56,151 nt of DNA, taken from positions 1 to 56,151 of the forward strand of contig JAGCXO010000005.1 of assembly GCA_017961285.1 (NCBI GenBank), given 5' to 3'. Origin of the DNA: Alphaproteobacteria bacterium (GTDB taxonomy: Bacteria > Pseudomonadota > Alphaproteobacteria > RF32 > CAG-239). The position numbers and the translations under genes are program-made. This document shows, one piece after another, positions 1-8,118 of this stretch (position 1 is its first letter; the number at the start of each line of letters is the position of its first letter). Under the pieces are notes generated by a model. The model made no database searches. It was given only the letters and a program-made list of their open reading frames with translations, and was not told the origin of the DNA.

Positions 1-10
1 AAGGGCAAAA

Positions 11-99
11 TGGTCGGGTCTGTCCAGACCAAAAGTATCTATTTTGGTATCTTTTTTGGGAAAACACTCAAATTTAAAAATAGATACGCGACCAGACCA
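11..99. repeat. long imperfect palindrome at the left edge
   Basis: Positions 35-45 and 77-87 form a perfect 11-bp inverted repeat (arm GTATCTATTTT), and 11-20 pairs with 90-99 with one mismatch, so most of 11-99 folds as one long interrupted stem. A small competing hairpin lies at 17-30 (GGTCTG/CAGACC). No ORF covers it. It could be an intergenic palindromic repeat, a structured RNA or the end of a larger element cut by the window. Confidence 0.45.
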
Positions 100-208
100 G
101 CGCACAAATGCGCTTATAAATGCGATTGATGAAAAATCGGAAAGTGCCTAGAAATAAGGGATATAGAGGCAATATTTTAAGCTAAAATTGCACCCGAGAA
201 TTTAAAAC

Positions 209-234
209 AAAAAAACCTCTTCATTGTGAAGAGG
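209..234 (-). terminator. terminator of tRNA-Val
   Basis: An 8-bp perfect stem (216-223 with 227-234, CCTCTTCA) with a 3-nt loop is followed, reading on the minus strand, by a run of seven T. It lies 9 bases beyond the CCA end of the tRNA. Confidence 0.8.
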
Positions 235-242
235 CTTTTATA

Positions 243-318
243 TGGTGGGAGTTGAGAGGTTCGAACTCCCGACCCTCTCGGTGTAAACGAGATGCTCTTC
301 CAGCTGAGCTAAACTCCC
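243..318 (-). tRNA. tRNA-Val(TAC)
   Basis: A 76-nt cloverleaf on the minus strand with encoded CCA. The acceptor stem GGGAGTT pairs with AACTCCC, the D-arm contains TAGCTCAGCTGG, the anticodon stem TCTCG/CGAGA encloses the loop TTTACAC giving anticodon TAC, and the T-arm holds GGTTCGAA in complement. This tRNA reads valine GTA codons and, by wobble, other GTN codons. It stands alone with its own terminator downstream. Confidence 0.95.
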
Positions 319-397
319 ATCCGTTTAACAAAGAGTTTTATAACCAATTAAAAAAAATAAATCAAGTAAAAAATTTATATTTTTTCATATTTTTGAC

Positions 398-709
398 CTA
401 GCCGAAGACAAAGTCGACAATTTTCAACAATAACCAATAATAAATCACAAAATATACAAATCTCAAAAACCAGTTGCGCTTAGAAATTTTCTCCGGCAAA
501 AATCCAAACGTAAAAAACGCTATCGTATATACGGTAAACCAATCCAACCACTCCGCCGGATTTAACACCTTATTTTTTATTTCCCCAAAATCAGATGTTC
601 CGAACAAATCATACAAAAAACCACCCGTAATCGCCGGAATTGTAAACCACCCGCAAACAAACCAAAAAATTTTGCGCCCGTATTTTTGTTTCAGCTCTCT
701 AAAATCCAC
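398..709 (-). CDS. hypothetical small membrane protein
   Basis: A 103-residue protein I do not recognise. It has about three hydrophobic segments (roughly residues 14-34, 56-73 and 82-102) and a basic N-terminus, so it is probably an inner-membrane protein. The start is GTG at 709, supported by a GGAGG ribosome binding site 8 bases upstream. It lies downstream of HU but behind the HU terminator, so it is probably expressed separately or by read-through. No domain suggests a function. Confidence 0.6.
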   Translation of the reverse strand: MDFRELKQKYGRKIFWFVCGWFTIPAITGGFLYDLFGTSDFGEIKNKVLNPAEWLDWFTVYTIAFFTFGFLPEKISKRNWFLRFVYFVIYYWLLLKIVDFVFG

Positions 710-722
710 CCCTCAATCCTCC

Positions 723-751
723 AAAAAAAAGAGGCGGCACATAACCGCCTC
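723..751 (-). terminator. terminator of HU gene
   Basis: A 7-bp GC-rich stem (731-737 with 745-751, GAGGCGG) with a 7-nt loop is followed on the minus strand by eight T. It lies 20 bases past the HU stop codon and before the start of the small membrane protein gene. Confidence 0.85.
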
Positions 752-770
752 TCTCCCTAAACTATTGCAA

Positions 771-1046
771 TTATTTATTAACTGTTTCTTGCAAAGATTT
801 TCCTGGCTTAAATTTCGCAACTTTACGAGCTGGAATGCTGATAGCAGCGCCGGTGCGAGGATTGCGGCCTTTGGTAGCTCTACGTTTAAATACGCCGAAT
901 GTACCAAAACCAACCAAACGAACTTCTTTACCAGACTTCAAAGACTTAGTAACAGAATAGATGAAAGCATCCAAAGCTTTTGCAGAATCTGTCTTTGTTA
1001 AGCCTGATGCGTTAGAAATGTTAGAAATAAGTTCATTTTTATTCAT
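771..1046 (-). CDS. hup: HU-family nucleoid DNA-binding protein
   Basis: A 91-residue histone-like protein of the HU/IHF family, at the usual length. It begins MNKNELI and carries the family signature GFGTFGVFKRRATKGRNPRTG near residues 47-67, the beta-arm that bends DNA in the minor groove. It compacts the nucleoid and assists replication and recombination as a dimer. The start ATG at 1046 has an AAGGGAG site upstream. It is monocistronic, with a terminator at 723-751. HU and IHF are hard to tell apart without an alignment; the GRNPRTG form favours HU. Confidence 0.95.
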   Translation of the reverse strand: MNKNELISNISNASGLTKTDSAKALDAFIYSVTKSLKSGKEVRLVGFGTFGVFKRRATKGRNPRTGAAISIPARKVAKFKPGKSLQETVNK

Positions 1047-1111
1047 GAAAGGAACTCCCTTACTTAAAATGTTAATATTACAAAGCGAAACACCATGCCT
1101 CGCTGAAAAGA

Positions 1112-1140
1112 ATTTAAGAATCTTTTTATATACAAGTCAA
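1112..1140 (-). promoter_or_regulatory. possible promoter of HU gene
   Basis: On the minus strand, TTGACT at 1140-1135 lies 17 bases before TTAAAT at 1117-1112, about 65 bases upstream of the HU start. The -35 is good and the -10 is weak. The rest of 1047-1256 is AT-rich and shows nothing else. Confidence 0.35.
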
Positions 1141-1256
1141 ATAAAATCAAACGTTATAAGCACATTTTATCGCTTTTATCCCCTGAAATCGGCATTTTTT
1201 TTACTAATTTTTAATTTTTATCCCCAAATTTGCACATATTTCTCCGATTCCATAAC

Positions 1257-1286
1257 AAAATCCCCGCCGAAAAATCGACGGGGATT
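1257..1286 (-). terminator. terminator of aminotransferase gene
   Basis: An 8-bp stem (1259-1266 with 1279-1286, AATCCCCG) is followed on the minus strand by TTTT. It lies 26 bases beyond the stop codon of the DegT/DnrJ-type aminotransferase. Confidence 0.7.
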
Positions 1287-1311
1287 CGCAAAACCAAATT
1301 TACAACCTGCT

Positions 1312-2472
1312 CTATGCAGCCTTGTTCATTTTTTGCGCTGCAAATTCATTCATCTTGTTGATGATATAATCCAAATCCTCATCATCAAGATATGGTGTCA
1401 TCGGAATTGAAAGCACGGTCTTTGAAAGTTTTTCACAAACCGGCAAAGAACGATTGTTCCAATTTTTATAAGCAGTCTGCGTATTAACCGGACGCGGATA
1501 ATATGCACCGCAAGGAATACCGTTTTCTTTCAAATAGTTCATCAACTCATCACGGTCATCGCAAGCAATGGTATATAAAGCATAAGCCGACTTACAGTTA
1601 TCCAAAACCTTTTGTTTGCGATAATAAGAACTTAGCTCATTATCATAACGTGCCGCAACACGATAGCGATTCTTCAACTCATTGTCAAAAACAGTCAGTT
1701 TTTGCAACAAAACCGCACCCTGAAAAGAGTTCATACGACCGGTCATGCCCAAACGAACATTATCATAGTGATCCTCAGGGCTCATACCATGAACGCGGCA
1801 AGACTTAACAATCTCGTTTTCTTCATTTGTATTGGAAAATACGGCACCACCGTCACCATAGCATCCGAGCGGCTTTGTCGGATAAAAAGAAGTAGCAGTC
1901 ATATCAGCAATGGATCCGGCTCTTTTGCCTTTATAAACCGAACCATAAGATTGGCATGAATCAGACAAAACTTTCATACCATATTCTTTGGCAATACTCA
2001 TAATCTCATCATATTCGCAAGGAGAACCGAAAATATCAACGGCAACAACCGCCTTCAAATTCAACTTTCCTTCTTTTTTAACATTTTCAATAGCACGGCG
2101 CAAGTCGGCAGGATCCATATTGAAAGTATCAGGTTTAGAATCAACAAATATCGGAGTTGCGCCAAGCAAAACCGGAGCCTCTGCCGAAGCAACAAATGTA
2201 AACGAAGAAACAAAAACGGCATCTCCGGCTTTTACATCCCAAGCCATCAAAGCCAATGTCAGCGCATCTGTTCCCGAACCGCAGGTTGAGCAATATTTAA
2301 CATTTGAATATTGTGCCAATTTTTCATCTAACTCTTTTGTCTCTGGCCCTTGGCAATATGCCCCGTGGTTCAAAATATTTTCAAAAGCATTCAAAAATTT
2401 TTCTTTACCTATAACACTCTGCGCAGTTTTGCAATCAAACAACATAATAGGTTTGTTAGGTTTTGTGGTCAT
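1312..2472 (-). CDS. DegT/DnrJ/EryC1/StrS-family aminotransferase
   Basis: A 386-residue PLP-dependent sugar aminotransferase, normal length for the family. The catalytic lysine is K200 in the motif SFYPTKPLG, followed by GDGGAV; the PLP-binding part includes TCGSGTDALTLAL (residues 63-75) and DSCQSYG (171-177). Family members transfer an amino group from glutamate to nucleotide-linked keto-sugars used in O-antigen, capsule or protein glycans. No other sugar-modifying gene is next to it, so the exact substrate cannot be read here. It is transcribed divergently from mlaA across a 167-base gap and ends in its own terminator. Confidence 0.88.
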   Translation of the reverse strand: MTTKPNKPIMLFDCKTAQSVIGKEKFLNAFENILNHGAYCQGPETKELDEKLAQYSNVKYCSTCGSGTDALTLALMAWDVKAGDAVFVSSFTFVASAEAPVLLGATPIFVDSKPDTFNMDPADLRRAIENVKKEGKLNLKAVVAVDIFGSPCEYDEIMSIAKEYGMKVLSDSCQSYGSVYKGKRAGSIADMTATSFYPTKPLGCYGDGGAVFSNTNEENEIVKSCRVHGMSPEDHYDNVRLGMTGRMNSFQGAVLLQKLTVFDNELKNRYRVAARYDNELSSYYRKQKVLDNCKSAYALYTIACDDRDELMNYLKENGIPCGAYYPRPVNTQTAYKNWNNRSLPVCEKLSKTVLSIPMTPYLDDEDLDYIINKMNEFAAQKMNKAA

Positions 2473-2639
2473 TTTTATATCCTTATAAAAGTTTCAACTG
2501 AAAGCGATGTTACGACACAACAAATCATTTTGCAAAACACAAAAAATTTCTTTATTGTAACAATAAAATTTCATTTGCCATTATCTAATTATATTGATAT
2601 AATCCGGCAAAAATAGTCATTGTAACAAGGAGAAAAAAA

Positions 2640-3374
2640 TTGTTTAAGCACCTTATCGCCTGCGTTGCTGTCTTTTTATCCATCTCTTTTCCCGCCTTTT
2701 CGCAAGAAGATGAAAATTGGCTGGAGACATACAACCGCAATATGTTCGGCTTTAATATGACTGTTGATAAATATATAATGAAACCGGTTGCCAAAGCCTA
2801 TCGCTCTGTTACCACAAAAGATATCCGCAACCGCATAACCTCTGCTCTCGATAACACCGAAGAGCCGGTTACAGCCCTAAACTACCTGTTACAACTAAAA
2901 CCGAAAAAAAATCTAAATTCAATTGGACGTTTTTTGATAAACACCACCTTGGGACTTGGCGGAATGTTTGATGTCGCCTCAGGTTGGGGATTAAAAAAAG
3001 AACCTACCGGCTTTGATGAAACACTGGCAGAATATTGTGTTCCCGACGGCCCGTTTTTTATGGCTCCGTTTTTCGGACCATTTACGGTTAGATCAGCCAC
3101 CGGATATATTGCCGACGGCTTCTCAAATCCAATATATTGGGCAGCCATAAACGACAAAAACTACTCTGCAAAAATTTCTTATAGCTACGCCGCCGTAAAA
3201 GCCATCAATTCTCGTGAAAGAAGCCTTGATTTGCTTGATGATCTCGAAAAAAATTCTGTTGATTTCTATTCAACCGTTCGTTCTGCATATTTGCAAAATC
3301 GTCAAAAAATGAACCAATGCGGTTCTGACAACGTTCCAAGTTATGACTTCGACTTTGACGACGAAGACTATTAA
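2640..3374 (+). CDS. mlaA: MlaA-type outer-membrane phospholipid transport protein
   Basis: A 244-residue MlaA/VacJ homologue. A signal peptide (residues 1-21, cleavage after AFS) precedes the family signature NRNMFGFN at residues 32-39. MlaA removes mislocalised phospholipid from the outer leaflet of the outer membrane and passes it to MlaC. There is no lipobox cysteine, unlike the E. coli lipoprotein form. The start is TTG at 2640, preceded by AAGGAG about 8 bases upstream. A short acidic tail (DFDFDDEDY) ends the protein. mlaC follows 23 bases downstream, so the two are an operon. Confidence 0.92.
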   Translation: MFKHLIACVAVFLSISFPAFSQEDENWLETYNRNMFGFNMTVDKYIMKPVAKAYRSVTTKDIRNRITSALDNTEEPVTALNYLLQLKPKKNLNSIGRFLINTTLGLGGMFDVASGWGLKKEPTGFDETLAEYCVPDGPFFMAPFFGPFTVRSATGYIADGFSNPIYWAAINDKNYSAKISYSYAAVKAINSRERSLDLLDDLEKNSVDFYSTVRSAYLQNRQKMNQCGSDNVPSYDFDFDDEDY

Positions 3375-3397
3375 AAACTACAAAACTAGGAGAACTT

Positions 3398-4000
3398 ATG
3401 AAAAAACATATAGCTTTTATCTTTTCTGCTTTGTTCCTTTTTGCACAAAGCGCAAATGCCGAGGTTGATGCCGCAGGCGCCGAAAATTTTGTAAAAAACA
3501 CCACCCAGGAGGGCATTGTTGAAATTATCAACTCCAATGCTTCACAAGCCGAACGTGATGCGCGTTTTGAAAAACTTTTCAACTCTGCATTAGATGTAAA
3601 ATTTATCGGCCAATTTGTTTTGGGACGCAATTGGCGCACTGCCTCTGCCGAGCAACGCGAAAAATTTATTGATGTATATCGCAAACTAAACGTCAAAACC
3701 TGGTCAAAACGTTTTGATGAGTTCAAAGGGAAAGAATTTATCTTCAAAGGCACATCACCATCTTCTTCCGACAACCAAATTTTTGTAAACTCTGTTGTCC
3801 CGATGGAAAATGCGCAACCTGCCTCCGTTGTTTGGCGTGTAAAAGAAAAAGACGGCAAATTCAAAATTGTTGACATCATTATTGAAAATGTCAGTCTTGC
3901 CATCACCGCGCGCAATGAATATTCCGCGTTTATAAAAAAATCTCCTGACGGTCTAAATGGCTTGATAGCAGATTTGGAAAAGAAAATAGCACAAGAATAA
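3398..4000 (+). CDS. mlaC: MlaC-type periplasmic phospholipid carrier
   Basis: A 200-residue member of the MlaC/Ttg2D (toluene tolerance) family. It has a clear signal peptide (MKKH to ANA, about 21 residues) and the usual helical N-terminal part followed by a beta-sheet with VVWRVKEKDGKFKIVDIIIENVSL near residues 147-170. MlaC carries phospholipid through the periplasm between MlaA and the MlaFEDB ABC transporter. The start ATG has an AGGAG site. The transporter genes are not in the window. Hopanoid-linked HpnM proteins belong to the same family, so the cargo is inferred. Confidence 0.9.
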   Translation: MKKHIAFIFSALFLFAQSANAEVDAAGAENFVKNTTQEGIVEIINSNASQAERDARFEKLFNSALDVKFIGQFVLGRNWRTASAEQREKFIDVYRKLNVKTWSKRFDEFKGKEFIFKGTSPSSSDNQIFVNSVVPMENAQPASVVWRVKEKDGKFKIVDIIIENVSLAITARNEYSAFIKKSPDGLNGLIADLEKKIAQE

Positions 4001-4006
4001 ACAAAA

Positions 4007-4035
4007 AAAGCCGCCAAAATGGCGGCTTTAATTTT
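4007..4035. terminator. bidirectional terminator between mlaC and an OMP gene
   Basis: A 9-bp stem (4007-4015 with 4021-4029, AAAGCCGCC) flanked by A-run and T-run lies between two convergent genes, so it can serve both. Confidence 0.88.
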
Positions 4036-4037
4036 CT

Positions 4038-4601
4038 TTAGAAACTATATCTCAAACCTGCGGTCATTTCCCACAAATTGTCAAGATATCTTGTTCCGAC
4101 ATAGCTATATCGTCCCATCAAACGCAAAGACATATTGTCCGTAAAGTTATACATTGCGCCAAGACCGAAACGATATCCGACCTTGTTGGTATCATTGCTC
4201 TCGCCATATTGGCTGGTCTTAACATTATATCCGCCGAGACCGACCGATCCCAACAAATTATACGTTCCTTCACATCCCAAAGGCAAATATCCCATCATAT
4301 CCATACCATAGCTGAAGAAACGATTCTTCAACCTCTCGTCACCCTTAAAAGATGTGCGCTTAAAAGCATATTGATAATAAAATTCCGGTCCGAAATATTG
4401 CCACATCTGCATACCGAAATTACCCTCAATAGAGTTGTAGTTGCGTTTTGGTTTGCGTGCCACATCTTTATAATCGGCATACGAATAAATATAATCCATA
4501 CCGACATAGGGTTTAATATCATGCATATTCATCATATCAAACGCCGTGGCATTCATAGTAACCATAGTAGCAACACCTGCTAAAAGTAATATTTTTTTCA
4601 T
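4038..4601 (-). CDS. small outer-membrane beta-barrel protein
   Basis: A 187-residue exported protein: signal peptide of about 20 residues (ending ATA or ATAF), then alternating aromatic and polar strands typical of an eight-stranded OmpA/opacity-like barrel, ending in the carboxy-terminal phenylalanine (LRYSF) recognised by the BAM machinery. Strands such as MSLRLMGRYSYV and WEMTAGLRYSF are visible. It stands alone, convergent with mlaC. The function is unknown; a porin-like or structural role is inference. Confidence 0.75.
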   Translation of the reverse strand: MKKILLLAGVATMVTMNATAFDMMNMHDIKPYVGMDYIYSYADYKDVARKPKRNYNSIEGNFGMQMWQYFGPEFYYQYAFKRTSFKGDERLKNRFFSYGMDMMGYLPLGCEGTYNLLGSVGLGGYNVKTSQYGESNDTNKVGYRFGLGAMYNFTDNMSLRLMGRYSYVGTRYLDNLWEMTAGLRYSF

Positions 4602-4728
4602 AATTTATACTCCATTTAATTAAACAGATATTCATAAAGTAGTCTTATTTAATGTATTAGCTCACATCTCAAATTAAAGGGTGCAAATAAAAAAAATTAT
4701 GCTAAATTATATAAAAACGGAGAAAAAA

Positions 4729-5358
4729 ATGATATGCCCGCAAAAAAATTGTTCATTATGTCCTCGTCTAGCCGAGTTTCGCGAACAGAATAAAATAAAA
4801 TTTCCAACCTATTACAATGCACCTGTTCCCTCTTTCGGTGACATCAATGCCAAATTGCTCGTTGTCGGCATGGCCCCCGGCTTGAACGGCGCCAATCAAA
4901 CCGGCCGCCCTTTCACCAATGACTATGCCGGCGACATATTATATCCGGCTTTGAAAAAATTCGGCCTCGCCAAAGGAGACTATCAAAAAAAAGCTGATGA
5001 CGGATTTGAACTCATCAACAGCAGAATAACCAACGCCGTTCGTTGTGTTCCACCGCAAAACAAAGTCATTGCGGAAGAAACCAACAATTGCCGCCAATTT
5101 TTGCTCTCAGAAATAAATTCCATGCCCAACTTAAAAATTATCTTAACCTTGGGCACCGTTGCACACAATACATTGCTTTCCGCTTTGGGATATAAAAAAT
5201 CACAATTCCCTTTTGCCCACGGGAAAAAACATTTTTTGGACAAGCATAATCTTTTGTTGTTCAATTCATATCATACCTCACGCTACAACATCAACACCGG
5301 TGTTTTGACCAACGAAATGTTTCAACAAGTTATCGCTTCAATAAAGGAAGAACTTTAA
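4729..5358 (+). CDS. family 5 (UdgB-type) uracil-DNA glycosylase
   Basis: A 209-residue iron-sulfur uracil-DNA glycosylase. The motif VGMAPGLNGANQTGRPFT (residues 46-63) and the HTSRYNINTG motif near the C-terminus match family 5. Four cysteines suit the 4Fe-4S cluster: C8 and C11 (C-x2-C), C106 in AVRCVPPQNK and C121. It removes uracil and other deaminated bases in base excision repair. I chose ATG 4729, which follows a CGGAG site by 6 bases; a GTG at 4681 would add 16 residues without a good site. Its stop overlaps the next start by one base. Confidence 0.88.
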   Translation: MICPQKNCSLCPRLAEFREQNKIKFPTYYNAPVPSFGDINAKLLVVGMAPGLNGANQTGRPFTNDYAGDILYPALKKFGLAKGDYQKKADDGFELINSRITNAVRCVPPQNKVIAEETNNCRQFLLSEINSMPNLKIILTLGTVAHNTLLSALGYKKSQFPFAHGKKHFLDKHNLLLFNSYHTSRYNINTGVLTNEMFQQVIASIKEEL

Positions 5359-7094
5359 TGTCCTATGAAACAATTTTTCAACAAGCACTAAAATTTCACC
5401 AAAATGGGCAACTTGATGAAGCCGAAAAACTTTATCGCCAAGTTCTGCAGATTGCTCCCAACAATCCGCAAATTCTCAATTTGTTGGGCATTATTGCACA
5501 AAGCAAAAACTTACATGAACAAGCCGTCAGCTATTTTGAACAATCTTTGCTCAACGACAGCAACAATTTTGAAGTATATTTCAATCTCGGTTGGTCACTG
5601 TTCGAGCTCAAAAAATATGCCGAAGCCGCGAATGCCTACCATCGCGTCATAACTCTCAAACCTCAAACTTTTCAGGCTTATAATGCTCTCGGCAAAATTT
5701 ATGCTATTGAAAACAAAAAACTTGAGGCAAAATCAGCTTTTGAGCACGCACTAACCATAAATCCCCAATATTTAGAAGCCCAAATCAATCTTGCCTGCCT
5801 TGAACAAAATTTATCTCAACTGCAAAATTTGTTTCAACAAAATCCGTCTCGTGGCGATATTGCCTATAATATCGCTAAAATTTATCAGCAACAAAATCAG
5901 CTCGAGCCGGCCAAAGAATATGCTTTGCAAGCTGCACAACTTTCTCCTTGCGAAGATTTTTTCCTTTTTTGCGCCGACATTTTATCACAATTGCAACACC
6001 CGGACGAGGCCTTAAAATATTACCAACAAGCCTTAAACGACAATCCAGATTCCGTTCCGGCTTTGATAAATATCGCCAATTCCGCGCAAGATGCCTCCCA
6101 AACCGAACAGATGTATAAAAAAGCACTTTCACTGTCACCAAAAAATTTTGATGCCCACTTAAATTATGCGGTTTTATTGCACAAACAAAATCGCCTCAAT
6201 GAAGCATTGGAAGAATATCGCCAAGCCGCAATCCTCAACCCTAACAGTGCCGAAGTCAGCAATAATCTCGGGCTTTTGCAACGCTCACTAAACAATCTGC
6301 CGCAGGCAATCGACCTGCTTCTCAACGCATTTTGCCTCTCTCCGCAAAAACAGGAATATGCCGCCAATTTGGCTGAAACTTTGACCCTATATTCACATTC
6401 CAACCCAAGCGAAGCCGCCAAAATTGCCGCCGCTTGGCAAAAAAAATCCCCCGACAATCCTTTTGCCATACAAATTGATGCCGCTCTTAATAACAAAAAT
6501 ATCGCTCAAAATCCGGCATATTCCCAACAGCTTTTCGATATTTTTGCCGACACCTATGAAAACACTATGCAAAATATTGACTATCAACTTCCAAAGGAAA
6601 TAGCCTCTCTTATCGATAATAGCAATGATATCATCGTCGATTTGGGTTGCGGCACCGGACTTTTGGGTGAAAAAATCAGAGATAAATGTCGCCAACTTAT
6701 CGGTGTTGATATATCAAAAAAGATGCTCGAAAAAGCCGCCGCTAAGAAAATTTATGACCACCTGGAACAAGCTGATATTATAGAATTTTGCAACCAACTG
6801 CCGCCATCCTCTCTTGTGATTGCCGCAGATGTCATCGGTTATATCGGTGATTTAAAACCATTGATAGCAAAAATTTTTCCTCACCGCTTTATTTTCTCCG
6901 CAGCACTGGATGACAAGCTCTCACAAAATTTTTCGCTAACTCCGCAAGGCCGATACATCTACAATCCGACCTATATTAACGACACCTTAAAAGATTGCGG
7001 CTACAATGATACATCGCAACACAAAACCATTTTGCGTACCGAAAATGGAACTCCTGTTTATGGTGCAATTTATATCGCAAAGGAAAAATTATGA
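5358..7094 (+). CDS. TPR-repeat protein with C-terminal SAM-dependent methyltransferase domain
   Basis: A 578-residue cytoplasmic fusion. Residues 1 to about 380 are a solenoid of ten or so tetratricopeptide repeats (for example residues 1-35, 37-70, 72-104). From about 390 a class I methyltransferase follows, with motif I VDLGCGTGLLG near 426-436, GVDISKKML for the acidic ribose-binding region, and ADVIGYIGDL. This corresponds to the predicted TPR-methyltransferases of COG4976 type, whose substrate is not established. It overlaps the UDG gene by one base and the RNHCP gene by four, so translation of the three is probably coupled. Confidence 0.85.
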   Translation: MSYETIFQQALKFHQNGQLDEAEKLYRQVLQIAPNNPQILNLLGIIAQSKNLHEQAVSYFEQSLLNDSNNFEVYFNLGWSLFELKKYAEAANAYHRVITLKPQTFQAYNALGKIYAIENKKLEAKSAFEHALTINPQYLEAQINLACLEQNLSQLQNLFQQNPSRGDIAYNIAKIYQQQNQLEPAKEYALQAAQLSPCEDFFLFCADILSQLQHPDEALKYYQQALNDNPDSVPALINIANSAQDASQTEQMYKKALSLSPKNFDAHLNYAVLLHKQNRLNEALEEYRQAAILNPNSAEVSNNLGLLQRSLNNLPQAIDLLLNAFCLSPQKQEYAANLAETLTLYSHSNPSEAAKIAAAWQKKSPDNPFAIQIDAALNNKNIAQNPAYSQQLFDIFADTYENTMQNIDYQLPKEIASLIDNSNDIIVDLGCGTGLLGEKIRDKCRQLIGVDISKKMLEKAAAKKIYDHLEQADIIEFCNQLPPSSLVIAADVIGYIGDLKPLIAKIFPHRFIFSAALDDKLSQNFSLTPQGRYIYNPTYINDTLKDCGYNDTSQHKTILRTENGTPVYGAIYIAKEKL

Positions 7095-7414
7095 GCCGAC
7101 AAAGTGAAAATACCGGATTCATCTGCCAAAATTGCGGCAAAGAAGTTCTTCCCCTAACCGACGGAAGTTACCGCAACCATTGCCCGTTTTGCCTATACTC
7201 TCTACACGTTGACATCACTCCCGGCGACCGTCAGTGCGAATGTGGCGGCTTGATGAAACCTATAAAAATCGTCAAAAACAAAAAAGGCTTTCAAATTCTC
7301 CATCACTGTCAAAAATGCGGCTTTGAGCGCTATAACAAAATCAATGAAGATATGCGCCAACCCGACAGCATCGAGGTCATAACCAAATTGATGAAAGAGC
7401 AACCCCTGCCTTGA
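7091..7414 (+). CDS. RNHCP-domain zinc-ribbon protein
   Basis: A 107-residue protein carrying the RNHCP signature exactly (RNHCPFCLYSLHVD, residues 28-41). Cysteine pairs C12/C15 and C31/C34 form one likely zinc site, and C49/C51 with C73/C76 a second. The family is proposed to bind RNA or act near translation, but its role is not established. The gene starts inside the end of the TPR-methyltransferase gene (ATGA overlap at 7091-7094), making it the last member of a three-gene operon. Confidence 0.85.
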   Translation: MSRQSENTGFICQNCGKEVLPLTDGSYRNHCPFCLYSLHVDITPGDRQCECGGLMKPIKIVKNKKGFQILHHCQKCGFERYNKINEDMRQPDSIEVITKLMKEQPLP

Positions 7415-7465
7415 TTTTGCGCACCAAGCCACTACATAATACAAAAACACATCAGGAGAAAAGAA

Positions 7466-8059
7466 ATGGAAATAAGCAAAATTTTTGAACTGCGGCGCTC
7501 AATCTATTCCTTAAACGACAAAAGCAATTTAACACAATCTGAAATCAATAAATTAATTGAAAGTTGCCTCAAAAATGCTCCGTCAGCTTTCAATTCGCAG
7601 TCATCAAGACTTATAATTTTATATGATAGTGCCTACCAAAATTTTTGGAATAAAACTTTAGAGCTTCTAAAGTCATTAACCCCGCCGGAAAAATTTTCGC
7701 AAACCTCACAAAAAATAAATTCGTTTCAACAAGGTATCGGCACGATTTTGTTTTTTGAAGACCGAGAAATAGTGAAAAATCTGCAACAGCAATATCCTTT
7801 ATATGCCAACAATTTCCCCAAATGGGCAATACAGGCAAACGCCATGTTGCAATATATGATTTGGACAACTCTGGCAGAAAAAAATATCGGCGCGTCTTTA
7901 CAACACTACAATCCTTTGGTTGATGAAATGGTGCAAAAAGAATTTTCCGCCCCAAAAACTTGGGAACTGATTGCGCAAATGCCTTTCGGCGGCATAGAGC
8001 AACCGGCTCAAGCCAAAACTTTTGAGCCAATCTCAAGCCGATTAAAAATCTTAAGTTGA
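7466..8059 (+). CDS. nitroreductase-family FMN oxidoreductase
   Basis: A 197-residue nitroreductase-like flavoprotein of the YdgI/HBN1 kind. The N-terminus has the FMN-phosphate contact RRSIYSLNDK (10-19) and NAPSAFNSQSSRLIIL (about 36-52); further on come NAMLQYMIWTTLAEKNIGASLQHYNPLVDE and the closing PFGG motif. Such enzymes reduce nitro-aromatics or quinones with NAD(P)H; the natural substrate is unknown. The start ATG at 7466 has an AGGAG site. It lies 51 bases after the RNHCP gene with no terminator between, so it could be read with that operon. Confidence 0.85.
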   Translation: MEISKIFELRRSIYSLNDKSNLTQSEINKLIESCLKNAPSAFNSQSSRLIILYDSAYQNFWNKTLELLKSLTPPEKFSQTSQKINSFQQGIGTILFFEDREIVKNLQQQYPLYANNFPKWAIQANAMLQYMIWTTLAEKNIGASLQHYNPLVDEMVQKEFSAPKTWELIAQMPFGGIEQPAQAKTFEPISSRLKILS

Positions 8060-8118
8060 TATTAAATATTTAAATTGTAAAAAAGTTATAATTTAACCGT
8101 AAAAGGACTAAAAAAACT

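Noticed and set aside
8060..8118. Alx-type pH or manganese riboswitch before the TerC gene
   Set aside because: The gap is 59 bases, too short for the known structure, and no matching motif is present.
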